Shown: piece after piece, positions 22,798-33,489 of the stretch
How the letters are laid out: every line of letters begins with the position of its first letter
Position numbering within the stretch: position 1 is the first letter of the stretch
NCBI GenBank assembly: GCA_003667255.2
Contig: RCWM02000049.1
Coordinates: 1,345,501-1,409,500 of the forward strand
DNA length: 64,000 nucleotides
Direction: 5' to 3'
Source of the DNA: Euschistus heros
Lineage: Eukaryota > Arthropoda > Insecta > Hemiptera > Pentatomidae
Position numbers and translations under genes: made by a program
The notes under the pieces: generated by a model
What the model was told of the DNA's origin: nothing
What the model saw: only the letters and a program-made list of their open reading frames with translations
Database searches by the model: none

Positions 22798-22950
22798 TCT
22801 TAATATATATAAATTACGTGTCCTGTTGTTGGTTCCATCTGGACTCATAAACTGCTGAACCGATTTTAATCAAATTTGCAAACCGTGTGCAGTTTGATCC
22901 AACTTAAAATAGGATAGATTATATCTTAATTTATAGTCGCAATATTATTT
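22798..22950 (+). mobile_element. Helitron 5' end, second family
   Basis: Starts TCTTAATATATATAAATTAC after A, then GTGTCCTGTTG, GACTCATAAACTGCTGAACC, GATTTTAATCAAATTTGC and CAGTTTGATCCAACTT. This succession (TC start, 'aactgctgaaccgatttt-atcaaattt') is characteristic of a widespread arthropod Helitron 5' end and differs from the main family here. No 3' end is found nearby. Confidence 0.6.
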
Positions 22951-22954
22951 GTAT

Positions 22955-23640
22955 TTTATCTGAATGTCACAATTATCTATTAGCTCCATACGATTCCTAC
23001 ATACGAGTATGGTGGTATAATTTTCTATAAATTTTAATTTCATATGTAAGTCTAGTTAACAAAATTTTACTTTTTTCTATTTATTTACGACTATCATCAT
23101 TTCATAGGCTATCGGACTGTTCGTCATTATCTAACCTGACATTTAATTCCTTAGTAATTACGTTTGCGCTGACACGATAATTGCCAATGGCGGTGGGTAC
23201 TGTTTATTGCAGTTTCATCTCAAATAGCAAGTCTTCAGTTGACTTAATTATCTATTAATTACGTTCCTATTGTTTTATTGATTTTTTAATTACAAATTTG
23301 TTTTTGTTTTATATGTTAAGTAGTTGCGTAACTTTTTTATAGAATATATTTCTAATAAAGCCTTCCCCGCAGTATTTAAACTAAAGTTGTAATATCAAAA
23401 CTATTGGCCTGGACGTTTGGAGGTTATGCGCTCCATTTGATATTTTTTATTGGATCGAGAAGATCGCCGAGAATTTCCCAGGCAATATTGGAGGGATCTC
23501 CTGACTTAAAGTTCTTATTTCACTGCTGCACATACCTCCATCTTTACGGGTCATGCCTAGGTAATTTCATATGAACTATACGGATGACGGAATATTTGTT
23601 AATTTGATTTATTATAATCTTAAAAATTTACAAATTACTA
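22955..23640. other. Noncoding DNA, no gene seen
   Basis: AT-rich. The part at 23400-23560 is more complex (GATCGAGAAGATCGCCGAG) but has no open frame or repeat match in the window. Confidence 0.5.
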
Positions 23641-23643
23641 TTA

Positions 23644-23700
23644 CAGTAGAATCTCGCTAATCCGATCTAATTGTTGCTAGAAGGTTTAGCTTAGCGATAA
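23644..23700 (+). repeat. pogo/Tigger-like terminal sequence (left)
   Basis: CAGTAGAATCTCGCTAATCC directly after TA resembles pogo/Tigger terminal inverted repeats (CAGT.GAA.CTCG.T.ATCCG). An inverted counterpart is at 26911-26969. No transposase is readable between them. Confidence 0.35.
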
Positions 23701-25345
23701 ATGCGGTTTATACACGTTTGGGAAAAATAGACCAAAAATTGGAATAAACGTAGTTTTTAAAGTATGCAATATATAAGATATAAGAATGAATATTACAATT
23801 TCAACAATAATTTTGAGTATCACACATCTATTTGTAACCCTCCATTTCCTCATTCTCCTTATCCATTGTAGTCCCCGACCGTGTGTTTATAGAACTGTTT
23901 GCTTGCTGCGCTAGTTTAGTAACTTAACTAATAAATTTATTCAACTAGTAAACTCACAGCTAACTGCCGCCCCAACTCGAATAGCTGGTGTTATTTTGTT
24001 ATAAGCGCTGTCTGGTGTGTTGCTTTTTGTTAATTATTTTGAATTAAAAATAAAAAAAGTTTGTTAAGGAACAATGAGAAACAGTGTTGGAAATTGAATG
24101 TTTATAGTCAATTGGTGAAAAGATAATATTTTTATTTACGAATGACAGTTCAGTTTCATAAATGTGGTCATTTTACTCTGTTTGAATGCTCGTGGGAAAG
24201 AACGATCCTTGTTCATTTTTGCCAATTTGGGATTCCAGTGCGAACATTGGAGCTTGTAATTGAAATTATGGATTTATGGTACCATTTGGGGAAAAAAAGT
24301 TGTTCCCTAGTTATTTTATTATTGAGTAAATGTAAATGTACAGGATATCATGTCAGTCGTGGACGATCACAAAACCAGCGCTGAACGTTACAATTCTGAG
24401 AGTTTTAAACAATATGAGTTTGATCGTTATTTATACTCACTTTAATGTTAATATTACTAGATATTAATGGTATATAGTTGTCATCGTCTAATTTTCAACT
24501 ATATCTTTGAAATGTCATTGAGATGTACTTAATTTTTACTTTAAGGATAGTTGATTTATTATTATAAAATGGACACTGGCACTTCGACCTCATTTTCCAT
24601 CCAATTGTTTTTAAACCCATTATCTCCTCTTTCTTGTTAGCCTTGGCACGGTATCAGTTTTACTATATAAATAAATAAACTTTAAAAAAAAACTTCAAAT
24701 TTTTTATGCTTCATTTGCTAAATTGTCTGCGATGTTTCACACACATATATATTCATGTATTATATATATAGTTTGCCTATTTTTACTTTCAATTGCCTTA
24801 TCAGACTTAATAGAAGTTAATACATTACGATCTTCTACCGTGTAGGATACCAAAGACAAACGGAAGGTACGTTATATTGGATAAATATATGTGACGTTTT
24901 ATAAATTGTAATTTTTAATTTATTTTTCAATCTTATTACCACAACTTTATGCTGTAAAAATATCCGATCTCAATTTCCGAAGAATATTTACCCGACATTT
25001 TTTTAAAAATAAAATATTCTCATTTATTTTTCCTTAGCTTTTGCTATGGATATTTAATTTTTTTATTAGTTTGTACTTCACATTATTTCCATTTTTGAAA
25101 GTTGTGAGCGATTGAGTTACCGCATCCTATATACTTAAGTCCTATTCATAAATCGTATTACATCGAATAAAATTTTATATCAAATCGTGGGTTACATTTT
25201 TGATTCGACAAGTCCTACAATTTCCTGTATCTATGCTCCATTTGAGTTGATACGATTTTCGTTTCAAATATGTCGTTGCTTGCGAACCAGCATTTACACG
25301 CTATGGATTCCACAATTCTTCATTTTAATTGGTTTTTTTATTTAT
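23700..25345. other. Noncoding DNA, no gene seen
   Basis: Lies between two pogo/Tigger-like ends but shows no DDE transposase motifs. The plus-strand frame at 24142-24384 has no recognised domain. Confidence 0.45.
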
Positions 25346-25598
25346 AATTGAATGGATCCGCCGAAAAACGTCAAGCACAAAATTTCCGAAGTTGCGATTT
25401 TAAAGTTTTTAAAATGTATAATAGTACGTCATGGTATGACATAGAACTCTGTTATGTCATTATACATATAAATATAAAGGTGAAAAAAAAAATTAACCCG
25501 CAAAACTAACAAGAACTTTTTATTATGATTTTCGTTCACTGATTACTCAAAATTGTATGTCAGTCACCTAGAACGTTTTTTGGCTGATCCATTCAATT
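25346..25598. mobile_element. MITE with 26-bp terminal inverted repeats
   Basis: Left end 25346-25371 begins AATTGAATGGATCCGCCG. The right end 25573-25598, read inward, begins AATTGAATGGATCAGCCA, and 24 of 26 positions match. The 253-bp element is noncoding. A central ATGACATA/TATGTCAT hairpin is at about 25436-25460. No clear target-site duplication was found, so the superfamily is open. Confidence 0.7.
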
Positions 25599-25599
25599 G

Positions 25600-25984
25600 T
25601 GATCTCTGTTATCAGGCATTATTTTTAAATTATTCATTTATCTTTTTAAATTACTAAGAATATTGTCTTCACTAACAGTGTCATTATTACGTTTATTTAA
25701 TCACGATATCTTATTATGTTTTATCTCTATTTACCGATTATCTTGATATTTTTAATGTGGTGCTGAGTGGATATGCCTATAGACGCAATATTTAATTGAT
25801 TTATCTGTTATGCTATTTACAATATTCATGTTTTTATTAAATGTATTATACTATGGAAAAATCCTGTATTACATAGTAAGAACATATCATTAATGATCAT
25901 TAGTTATGTACATTTAATAAAACTGTTTTTAAATAATAGTTTCGCTTAAATAAATACTTAAATGCTTAGTTTATTTTATAAAAT
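25600..25984. other. AT-rich noncoding DNA
   Basis: Nothing recognised. Confidence 0.5.
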
Positions 25985-25985
25985 A

Positions 25986-26150
25986 ATAGCTCCCGTCGCG
26001 GCTTCGCCCGCTCTCATAAGTAAAGAACATAAATAATTTTAACTAATAATTAAAGTTTTATTTGTTTATCGATAAAAATCTTGTATTGGAATGTTCAATA
26101 GAGCATCATTTCTTCAATGATATTTTCACCAATTTCGCCCCCTTGAGAAC
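25986..26150 (-). mobile_element. Helitron 3' end fragment
   Basis: Minus strand: CTTATGAGAGCGGGCGAAGC, then CGCGACGGGAGCTAT. The hairpin GCGG-GCGAAG-CCGC is intact but the terminal CTAG is mutated to CTAT. About 120 bases of subterminal sequence match the copy at 40.70-40.88 kb. Confidence 0.75.
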
Positions 26151-26154
26151 TTAT

Positions 26155-26514
26155 TGCGAACAGAGAACTTATTACTAAAAGAATAAATTTAGTATAATGT
26201 AATAGGTATTAAAGCATAGAATTGTTTTGATTTTAAAAATTTCTGTTGAGAATTAAATCCATTCATAATATCAATGTTTTTTTTGTTTTTATGCGAAACG
26301 AAATACGTTCTAAACAATTTTTGTTATTCGGTTCTTATATTGGGTGTATAGTTGCTATGGGTTGACAATTTTTCTCGGTTACTTCTGAGCACTTTAGTCC
26401 CCAAGGATCTTGGACCACTCAAGAATCTTTCTTCTCTGTTACTCTCCTATCTTACCAGGCCATATCTGATTTTTATCTTTTACTTTTCTGAGATTGCGTT
26501 CATTTCATCTTTTT
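26155..26514. other. Noncoding DNA
   Basis: Nothing recognised. A plus-strand frame at 26352-26597 runs into the simple repeat and is not called. Confidence 0.5.
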
Positions 26515-26558
26515 ATTTATATATATATATATATATGAAGAAAGAGAGAGAGAGAGAG
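26515..26558. repeat. Compound (TA)n-(GA)n microsatellite
   Basis: TA repeats to about 26536 are followed by GAAGAA and then a GA run to 26558. Confidence 0.9.
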
Positions 26559-26910
26559 ATAGGGACCGTAAAAAATCACAATATCCGCCACTTTTGAAAG
26601 CTCGTATCTTAGCCTCGTTTTAGCTGCAGAGCTTATTTTCTTAAATTGTTGAAATTTTAGTTTTGTTTAATTTAGAATATAAAGAGCTTTCCTTTCGAAG
26701 CAACCGTGCAGCAAATATTTTGTTGAAACCTAGAAATGGTCGAAAGTTTTGACGCTACCATTTATCGAAGGTTCATAGCTTGGATTTTAGCACAAAGAGC
26801 ATCACTATATATAACTAAATCAAAACTACCCGACCTTTTTCACGCCAAAATGCACAAATACACTGGACTGTTGGGGATTCCTCGAAAATATTGTTCACCC
26901 CTCCGGACAC

Positions 26911-26969
26911 TACAGTAGCGTCGGATTACCCTAATAGTCGGACTAGCGGAAGGTGGATTAGTTCTACTG
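26911..26969 (-). repeat. pogo/Tigger-like terminal sequence (right)
   Basis: Read on the minus strand from 26969 it starts CAGTAGAACTAATCCACC and contains CCGCTAGTCCGACTA. The segment also begins with CAGTAG at 26911 on the plus strand, so it has inverted CAGTAG ends of its own. It may be the right end of a decayed 3.3-kb element starting at 23644, or a solitary remnant. No TA duplication remains at this end. Confidence 0.35.
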
Positions 26970-27004
26970 TTTCATTGCTTATTTCCAGAAATATATTATT
27001 ACTA

Positions 27005-27498
27005 CTAAAATATAAAAATATTGATACTAAAACTCTTTGATTTCAACCTAGTATTACCGTTTTGGTTAACTATAAGTACTTTAACTCCGCTGCTGGTACT
27101 TTTATTTCTGGTTACTATAGATACGGTCTCGATTCCCCTTATTGAAATATCGCTCACTTTTGACGTCTTCCATTTCTTGGTATGAGGGATGACGCCCCCT
27201 AATGAGACACCTACTGCCGCCCGAAAGGACTCGGGTGTACTCGGATCTTCTCGGGTGGGGGGCGTGCCCGAGCGGCCGGCCAGTGGGGCGCGAACCGTCG
27301 CCCAGCGAGTGCCTAGGGGCTCCTCTTGCCATGCCATGGACTACCAGTGTATCATCGTCTACACCATCATCACCATACTCCCTAACAGGCCACCGTACCC
27401 TGAGTGCGAGCCTCAACCTAGGGGTTGCCTTGCCTGGATCAAGAGGTGGATTAAAAGGTTCGCTCATCATAAAGTTTTTTCCTCTGGTGTATCAGCTG

Positions 27499-27535
<37 letters not shown>

Positions 27536-27550
27536 AAGCTGCGGATGTTT
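27005..27550 (-). other. GC-rich island, possible retroelement fragment
   Basis: The stretch 27186-27460 is strikingly GC-rich for this window. Three open frames of 110-122 codons overlap on both strands. On the minus strand the frame 27102-27470 starts MMSEPFNPPLDPGKATPRLR, and 27005-27337 ends with a protein-like VSDISIRGIETVSIVTRNK. A 30-base T tract follows at 27502. It might be a LINE ORF1/5' UTR piece or a promoter-like CpG-rich segment. No domain identifies it. Confidence 0.3.
27502..27531. repeat. T homopolymer, 30 bases
   Basis: Uninterrupted T run at the edge of the GC-rich island. It could be the poly(A) of a minus-strand retroelement end or simple expansion. Confidence 0.95.
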
Positions 27551-27598
27551 AATAGGAACTTGGAATAAATCAGGAATTACCCATTTAAAGTGGTTTCC

Positions 27599-27625
27599 AA
27601 AAAAAAAAAAAAAAAAAAAAAAAAA
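27599..27625. repeat. A homopolymer, 27 bases
   Basis: Uninterrupted A run 68 bases after the T run. The opposed T and A tracts bracket a short segment, which may be an insertion remnant. Confidence 0.95.
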
Positions 27626-27629
27626 TCAC

Positions 27630-28530
27630 TATATCTTGCTATTCTCTGATGGAAAAAACAGTGTTTTCGTAAGAAGATATAACAAATGTCTTATATACAA
27701 TATATTTACATCTCACTATACAAGCATAAATTAAAGAACGTTTTATCTAATTATACTTATAATGAAATAAAATGAAAATCGCCCATGAACAACTTTTGAC
27801 GGTTGGAACAAGATACTGACATACATGACAAGATGAAGCCACTAATTTTGGGAATTATCAAAAAAGCATTTAATGTTTGATTAATTAGTATGATAATTTA
27901 TTTATAATTAGTGTCTAAAATACTCTCTTTATAATAGTCTTAATCTATTATATTAAAATTATTTTACGATCTGTTATATTTCATTGCAAACAGAGAAAAT
28001 AATTTCTTACCAGAAACTCATTAACTTAAAATCATTTTTAATTTTCCTTGTAATTATACGATTGATGGTAATTATTTTGTGATTAACTTATCCAAATTGA
28101 AATTTTATTTTCGTTTTTTACCGATCCCTCTTTAATTTATTTCTGAAATCAGGAAATAATAACGCTGGGAATAACAAAACTTTTAAAAGTCAATAATTCT
28201 CTGTGATTGAAGTATCTCTAAAAATATTGAATTATTTTTCCATGATCATTTATACTACGTATCATTTGCTCGATACCGATAAACTAAAAAATGCAATTTT
28301 TAACTAATTTTAAATGTTTTTAGAATGAATTATATATTTTTTTAAATAATAAAAATAAAATTTTAATATGAATACTTTAATTTTAATATTCATCTCGTTT
28401 TTAAAGCATAGAGTAAATATTCCTACTGTAATATTTTAATACTAACTGAATCATTTTATTCAGTGATTATTAAAAACCGTTGTTATCTTATCATCTTAAA
28501 AAAAAAAGAAAAAAAGACAAGTGCTTGTAT
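27630..28530. other. AT-rich noncoding DNA
   Basis: No gene or repeat family recognised. Confidence 0.55.
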
Positions 28531-28535
28531 GAACG

Positions 28536-28536
<1 letters not shown>

Positions 28537-28619
<83 letters not shown>
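28537..28619. repeat. (TA)n microsatellite, about 83 bp
   Basis: Uninterrupted TA dinucleotides. The open frame through it (Tyr-Ile repeats) is an artefact of the repeat. Confidence 0.97.
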
Positions 28620-28623
<4 letters not shown>

Positions 28624-31480
28624 TTGATGCTAAGCTTTCTATTTTTCAAATTAAATTTGAAATTCTCTAGACAGACTGAACATAATTTGCAGTTTAAATG
28701 TTTGCTCATTGAGTTTAAAAATACATTATACCTGTTTATAGTTTTCTTAATATTATTTAAGAATATTCGTGATTCTTGGACGGGATTTAAAACTTCGATT
28801 TTATAAAAAAAAACTTCGTTATTTATAAATCATTCTTTTGCATCTAAACCTGTATAAATGGGGTTTTCTGTATATTTGTGGTCACATGAGTTGTGGAGAA
28901 TTTAATCAACTCCTCGGAGCTAAACGTTATTGCTTTGGGACTACAAGGGCAGTATTTAAAAACAAATTTTATTTGTATCAATTTAACTGAAATTGAAGAA
29001 ACGCCAGTTTCTTTTCATCTTTTCACCGTAATTGAAGAAACGTCAGTTTTTAATTTTTTTTTTTTTTCACCGTATATTTTTTTCTGGGAGATTTTTGGGG
29101 ATCACAGCAAGTTATTTTGGCCATTTTTACGCCTTAACAAAAAAAGTCGAGAATGAGACAGCTGCTGCCATGGCGTCCATCATCTGTTATTCTAATGCCA
29201 AATTATTATAAATTATCTATAATTGTCATATGAATTATATTATTTTCTAAATTTTGGGTTTATTCTTGGATATTTTTACATTAATAACAGAGATTCAATT
29301 TATATTTTTTTCAGTTCGGCAATCTTTAATGTATTAATTCGTTTCGAGGATGAATATAGAATAATTACAATAATTTTAGTATGAAGTATACTAACGAACG
29401 TGAATTCTAAGATAATTTTTAAGTAGTGTGTTTTATTTTCATTTTTTTAGATCATTCTATAAATTTCTGAATTTTGGTTATTAAATACGTATTTTTATTT
29501 CTACGAATGTGCTAACTCGTAATTTGGATTTCAAAATCCCAATTGCCTTGATTTAGTTTTATCAATTGTACTTAACCCAAAATTTGTTGTTTTTTTTATC
29601 TCATCTGTTATTTTTAAATAATTAATTTAATTTGGATTTTTAGTTTAAAAACTACCTTTTTAATTATAAATTACATATAAATTGTTATTTATCAAAACTA
29701 AAATTGTCACTATCTCATGCGGATGTGTTTGCTTCCTGTTATTCGTCATTGCTGTTTAGTGGGGAGTCCCTTCTTTATCTATTTAGTCTGACGTTAAATT
29801 TAAAAAAATAATTTTCCTTATTTTTTAGAACCTAAACTCCCCGTCAAAAGCATTGCAACATCCACAATTATCTTGATTTTCCTGGTTTTTACCTTAATCC
29901 GAACTTAGTTTATTTTCATAATAATATTAAACGTGAGACATTAAGAATGAGACACATCAATGATTTTCCCTGTTAATAACAAACGATAAAATTTTATATA
30001 ATTTTTTTAATATTTCCTTTAGTCCATGTTTATCATTCGTTTCGTTATTTACAAGTATGCCAAGACTAGTGGAAGCAGTCATTCAAGCCTGAGGGGGCAA
30101 TATGTCTTATTAATTATAAATTAAAATTGTAAAAAATGAAAATTTTAAAAAGTAGGTTTTTTTACTTTTTTTTATTTATTGGAAGAAATTTTTAATTTAT
30201 TTTAATAAAAATTGTTTATGTCTAGTTTAGGAATGTTTATTATAGACTTCAGAACCTTTGTTTATTATAAAAAAAAAAAATAAGTTTTTATGAAATTCAA
30301 ATATTTCAGAGCTTATTTTAAATTAAAATCCCATTAACTTCAATTTCATTTTTTTTTTTAACTTATTGTAATTGTGTCTTATATTGCATTCAGATAGTAT
30401 TATATTATTACATAATTTTTACCTAGAACAGTACTTCAATAATTTTTTTAATACATTATTTACTATCGTAAAAGCTGCTAGTAAAAATATGCTAAATAAA
30501 CGGAATATTTTTTATATATAATTAAAAATAAATTTCTCCCTTATTGGGAAACACAATAGTCCAAGGATATGTCTACAATGTACTGTTTTTATTTTTACTG
30601 CTTCTGATAAGGAAACTGTCGCTAAATTTTTGATCCGAGCAACACCAAAGGCTAGAGTTTTTTAAAAGAACTTCTAACTCTTAAAAAATGTAGGCAAAAC
30701 GTAAGCTTGTAAATAATCCACAATTATTTTCATTAATACTTAAACTTTCTTCGATGTTTTTTATTGTTAAATATAAAAAAAAAAAATTTAATAAATTTTT
30801 TTTAATTTTTTTGAAAATTATTTATTAAAAGAACTTGACTGTCGTCATAGTACGGAAGGCACAAGGAGACACGTTTAAATTATATTAACATAAAAATTGT
30901 TTTTTGTAATCGGTTTTTGTTATTTATTTATTTTTAAAATTTTATTTTCCATAAGTTTTCTTGTCATTTTCCAAATCGTAAGTAAAAGCATTGAATTGGT
31001 CGGGTGAAGCTTGGTCTTCTTATGGTCTCAGCGGGGTTGTGTGAATTATTGCATCGAGGCCAACATTTCATCTTTACCTTGAGTCGGCCGCTCCTTGAAT
31101 TTGCGTTGCCATAACTCACCTTTTATTTATAGTGAGTCAAGTTCATTCTCTCATTTCTGTAAATTGTGGAAAATTCACGGAATGATATACTTATCATGAT
31201 GCATATTTAAGTCAGATATACGTAATTATTAAATTCAATAATTCTTTAATACTTATTAGAATTACATCCATGTTTCTTGTAACAGTTTTTCATTGCATAA
31301 CTTAAAATTATTCGTTATAGGGTGCGTGATAATCTGAAATTATTTTTGAAATTAGAAAGCGTTAAGACAAGCCTATTCGCCGAAGTTGGAGTATGGTTAT
31401 TTCCAGACACCTCTCCGGAAGAGTTTAATGTTTCAATCAGATACTTTATACCCTTAGTTTATTTTTATAACTATTGGTAT
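28620..31480. other. AT-rich noncoding DNA
   Basis: No gene. It contains the tandem duplication at 28991-29073. The part at 31000-31190 is more complex. Numerous short A/T runs occur. Confidence 0.5.
28991..29073. repeat. Tandem duplication, unit about 40 bp
   Basis: AATTGAAGAAACGCCAGTTT...TTTTCACCGT (28991-29029) is followed at once by AATTGAAGAAACGTCAGTTT...TTTCACCGT (29030-29073). The second unit has an expanded T run. Confidence 0.85.
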
Positions 31481-31489
31481 AGTAGTTTA

Positions 31490-31712
31490 TAATTTATTGT
31501 TTTCTTGTGTAATATATTTTTCACTTCAGAAACGTGTAACTGTTTTTAACACTCAAAAATGTAACATTGTAACTCTCTGCAGCACTGTTGATGTTGCTCG
31601 GATCTTACATTTTAAGATAGTTTCCTGATCTGACAGTTAATAGAGAAATTTTTTGTATTATAGCATTAGTCACTAGAACCTGTTTAGGAGCTGTATTGGC
31701 TTTTTCACGTTT

Positions 31713-31802
<90 letters not shown>

Positions 31803-31960
31803 CTGGGGCTTTTTTGGCTTACTCTAGCTGTGTTAGTTTTGCTTGGATCGGAAATTTGACGACAGCTTCCTTAACAAAAGCAGTATATTAAAGGAAGCCT
31901 ATTGTTTTTCCCAGTAAGGGAGAATTTTTTTTTCTATACGTCTTTATATTTTTGGAGCGT
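31490..31960 (+). repeat. Satellite-like repeat, locus 1
   Basis: Contains blocks that recur here and at 49.33-49.90 kb: GGATC...AATTTGACGACAG, TTCCTGATC, GAGACCTGTTTAGGAGC-like, TTTTGCCT, and TTCTGGGGCTTTTTT followed by CTCTAGCTSTGTTRGT. At least one full unit and part of a second are present. The TTTTGCC junction has expanded into an 81-base T run. Unit length is roughly 170-190 bases by eye. Confidence 0.6.
31717..31797. repeat. T homopolymer, 81 bases
   Basis: Uninterrupted T run inside the satellite-like repeat. The equivalent positions at 49.55 and 49.74 kb have only short T runs. Confidence 0.95.
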
Positions 31961-31964
31961 TATT

Positions 31965-32300
31965 TTGATACGTGTGTTGTTTTTTTTAATAAAACTTGCT
32001 TCCTTCGAATGTGAAATGTATAAATTAGATTAATGTAATTTTTTGATAATGATTATTTAATTTATTAATTAGCAATTCATTGATGATAATATAATTATTA
32101 TTATAAGACATCAAACTTGGTGGTTTAGATAGCAATGCGTTTAAAACCGTCCGATAAACGTCTCGGGGGACCAAGTGGTAGATGAGAGTATGACATCAGA
32201 TCCAAGCCTTTTTATTTAAGACGTTTCTATTGTTTGTAATTAAATTATACGATTAATTTAAAACATTTCATAAATTTACCTAATATTGCATGAAATATTG
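31965..32300. other. AT-rich noncoding DNA
   Basis: Nothing recognised. Confidence 0.5.
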
Positions 32301-32407
32301 TTTTATACTTATTACTTGAGGTACGCATGATGATATAGAAGGATCAATACAATTAGGATTGATGAATTAAATGCCACTTCTATTGAGATTATTTTATTTG
32401 AAAACTA

Positions 32408-32435
32408 GTTTCGAATGCTAAACATTCATCTTCAG
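32408..32435 (-). ncRNA. Hammerhead-like motif, left arm
   Basis: Minus strand: CTGAAGA, T, hairpin GAATG-TTTAG-CATTC, GAAAC. It fits CTGANGA, stem II, GAAA. The following ACTAGTTT is self-complementary, as in hammerheads with very short stem III that fold as dimers. No activity is shown. Confidence 0.4.
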
Positions 32436-32615
32436 TTCTAAAACATACAATAAAATTTTTTTTCAACACATCAGTACTATGTTACATAGATTAAATATAC
32501 TAAAGTATATTTATAAAGTTAATTAAAGTATATTAAGCAATAAAATATACTTTAGTATATTTAATCTATGTAACATAGTACTGATGTGTTGAAAATTTTA
32601 TTGTATGTTTTAGAA

Positions 32616-32643
32616 CTGAAGATGAATGTTTAGCATTCGAGAC
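32616..32643 (+). ncRNA. Hammerhead-like motif, right arm (mutated)
   Basis: Same block as the left arm but on the plus strand, with GAAAC changed to GAGAC. This would be expected to inactivate a hammerhead core. Confidence 0.35.
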
Positions 32644-32707
32644 TAGTTTTCAAATAAAATAATCTCAATAGAAGTGGCATTTAATTCATCAATCCTAATT
32701 TTATACT

Positions 32708-32709
<2 letters not shown>

Positions 32710-32771
<62 letters not shown>
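32710..32771. repeat. (TA)n microsatellite
   Basis: TA repeats about ten bases beyond the right end of the fold-back. Confidence 0.97.
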
Positions 32772-32775
<4 letters not shown>

Positions 32776-33098
32776 TAATTTTATTTATTTGTTGGCCTTA
32801 AGATGCAAGTCCTATATTGCCAGTGCAGCTCTATATACCTAAGAATTTAAGAGAATTCATAAGTTAGGAAAACCAAAGCAATAAAATATAAAACAGGCTA
32901 TAAAATCGGCTACCTTTATAGATATCATTTGTGCCTTTATTATTGGATGGACTTGAAGTTTGTCTTGAAATATTCTGTATTTTGTTTTGTTACTGTCTAG
33001 AACAGTGGGAATTGTAGGTCTGTATGCAGTTTTCTATTACGTACCATAGAATCGTGTAATTAGCCGCAATGTTTGTTACGGAAATGTTTGTAGTTTGT
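32772..33098. other. Noncoding DNA
   Basis: Nothing recognised. Confidence 0.5.
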
Positions 33099-33487
33099 AT
33101 AGGGTAAACCAAACAGTTATTGACATTCCTGACAGTTATTGACACTCAATCTTAAGAATTAGAAAAAACAATATTTATCCAACAAAAAAAAAATATATCA
33201 TAAAAATCCTTTTAAATCGTACAATCCAACTGTGTAAAACTTCTTTCAGTTTTGTCCGTATTTTAAAAGATATCGATAGGTTACAACCTATGTAACTGAT
33301 TTTACCTTATTTTTTGTCTCTATCTTGTAAAATACATACCAGGAATAATGTTTGTTGTAAACTTTCTTGCTTAGCTTAAAGTAAGTTAACTAAGGCAAAA
33401 CATATGCAAATTTCAATTTTATTTCTATAATTATAGTATGAATATTTCCTTAAGGGTGTCAATAACTGTCTGGTTTGTTTACTCTAT
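33099..33487. mobile_element. MITE with about 35-bp inverted ends
   Basis: The left end reads ATAGGGTAAACC, ACAGTTATTGACA, CTTAAG. The right end read inward is ATAGAGTAAACAAACC, GACAGTTATTGACA, CCCTTAAG. The left end contains an extra direct copy of the ACAGTTATTGACA block. The 389-bp interior is noncoding and AT-rich. No clear target duplication was found. Confidence 0.65.
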
Positions 33488-33489
33488 GT

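Larger units (their letters stand above)
32310..32700. mobile_element. PLE family A fold-back: two inverted tails
   Basis: Two arms of about 160 bases (32351-32512 and 32543-32700) are near-perfect reverse complements around a spacer of about 30 bases. Each outer end begins AATTAGGATTGATGAATTA, and each arm carries a hammerhead-like block. Outside the left arm is ACTTGAGGTACGCATGATGA, which matches the other terminus of the 42.57-42.70 kb copy. The right arm ends against (TA)n. Inverted, truncated double copies are known for Penelope-like elements. The family is inferred. Confidence 0.7.

Noticed and set aside
28480..28806. 108-codon frame with Tyr-Ile repeats
   Set aside because: Artefact of the (TA)n microsatellite.
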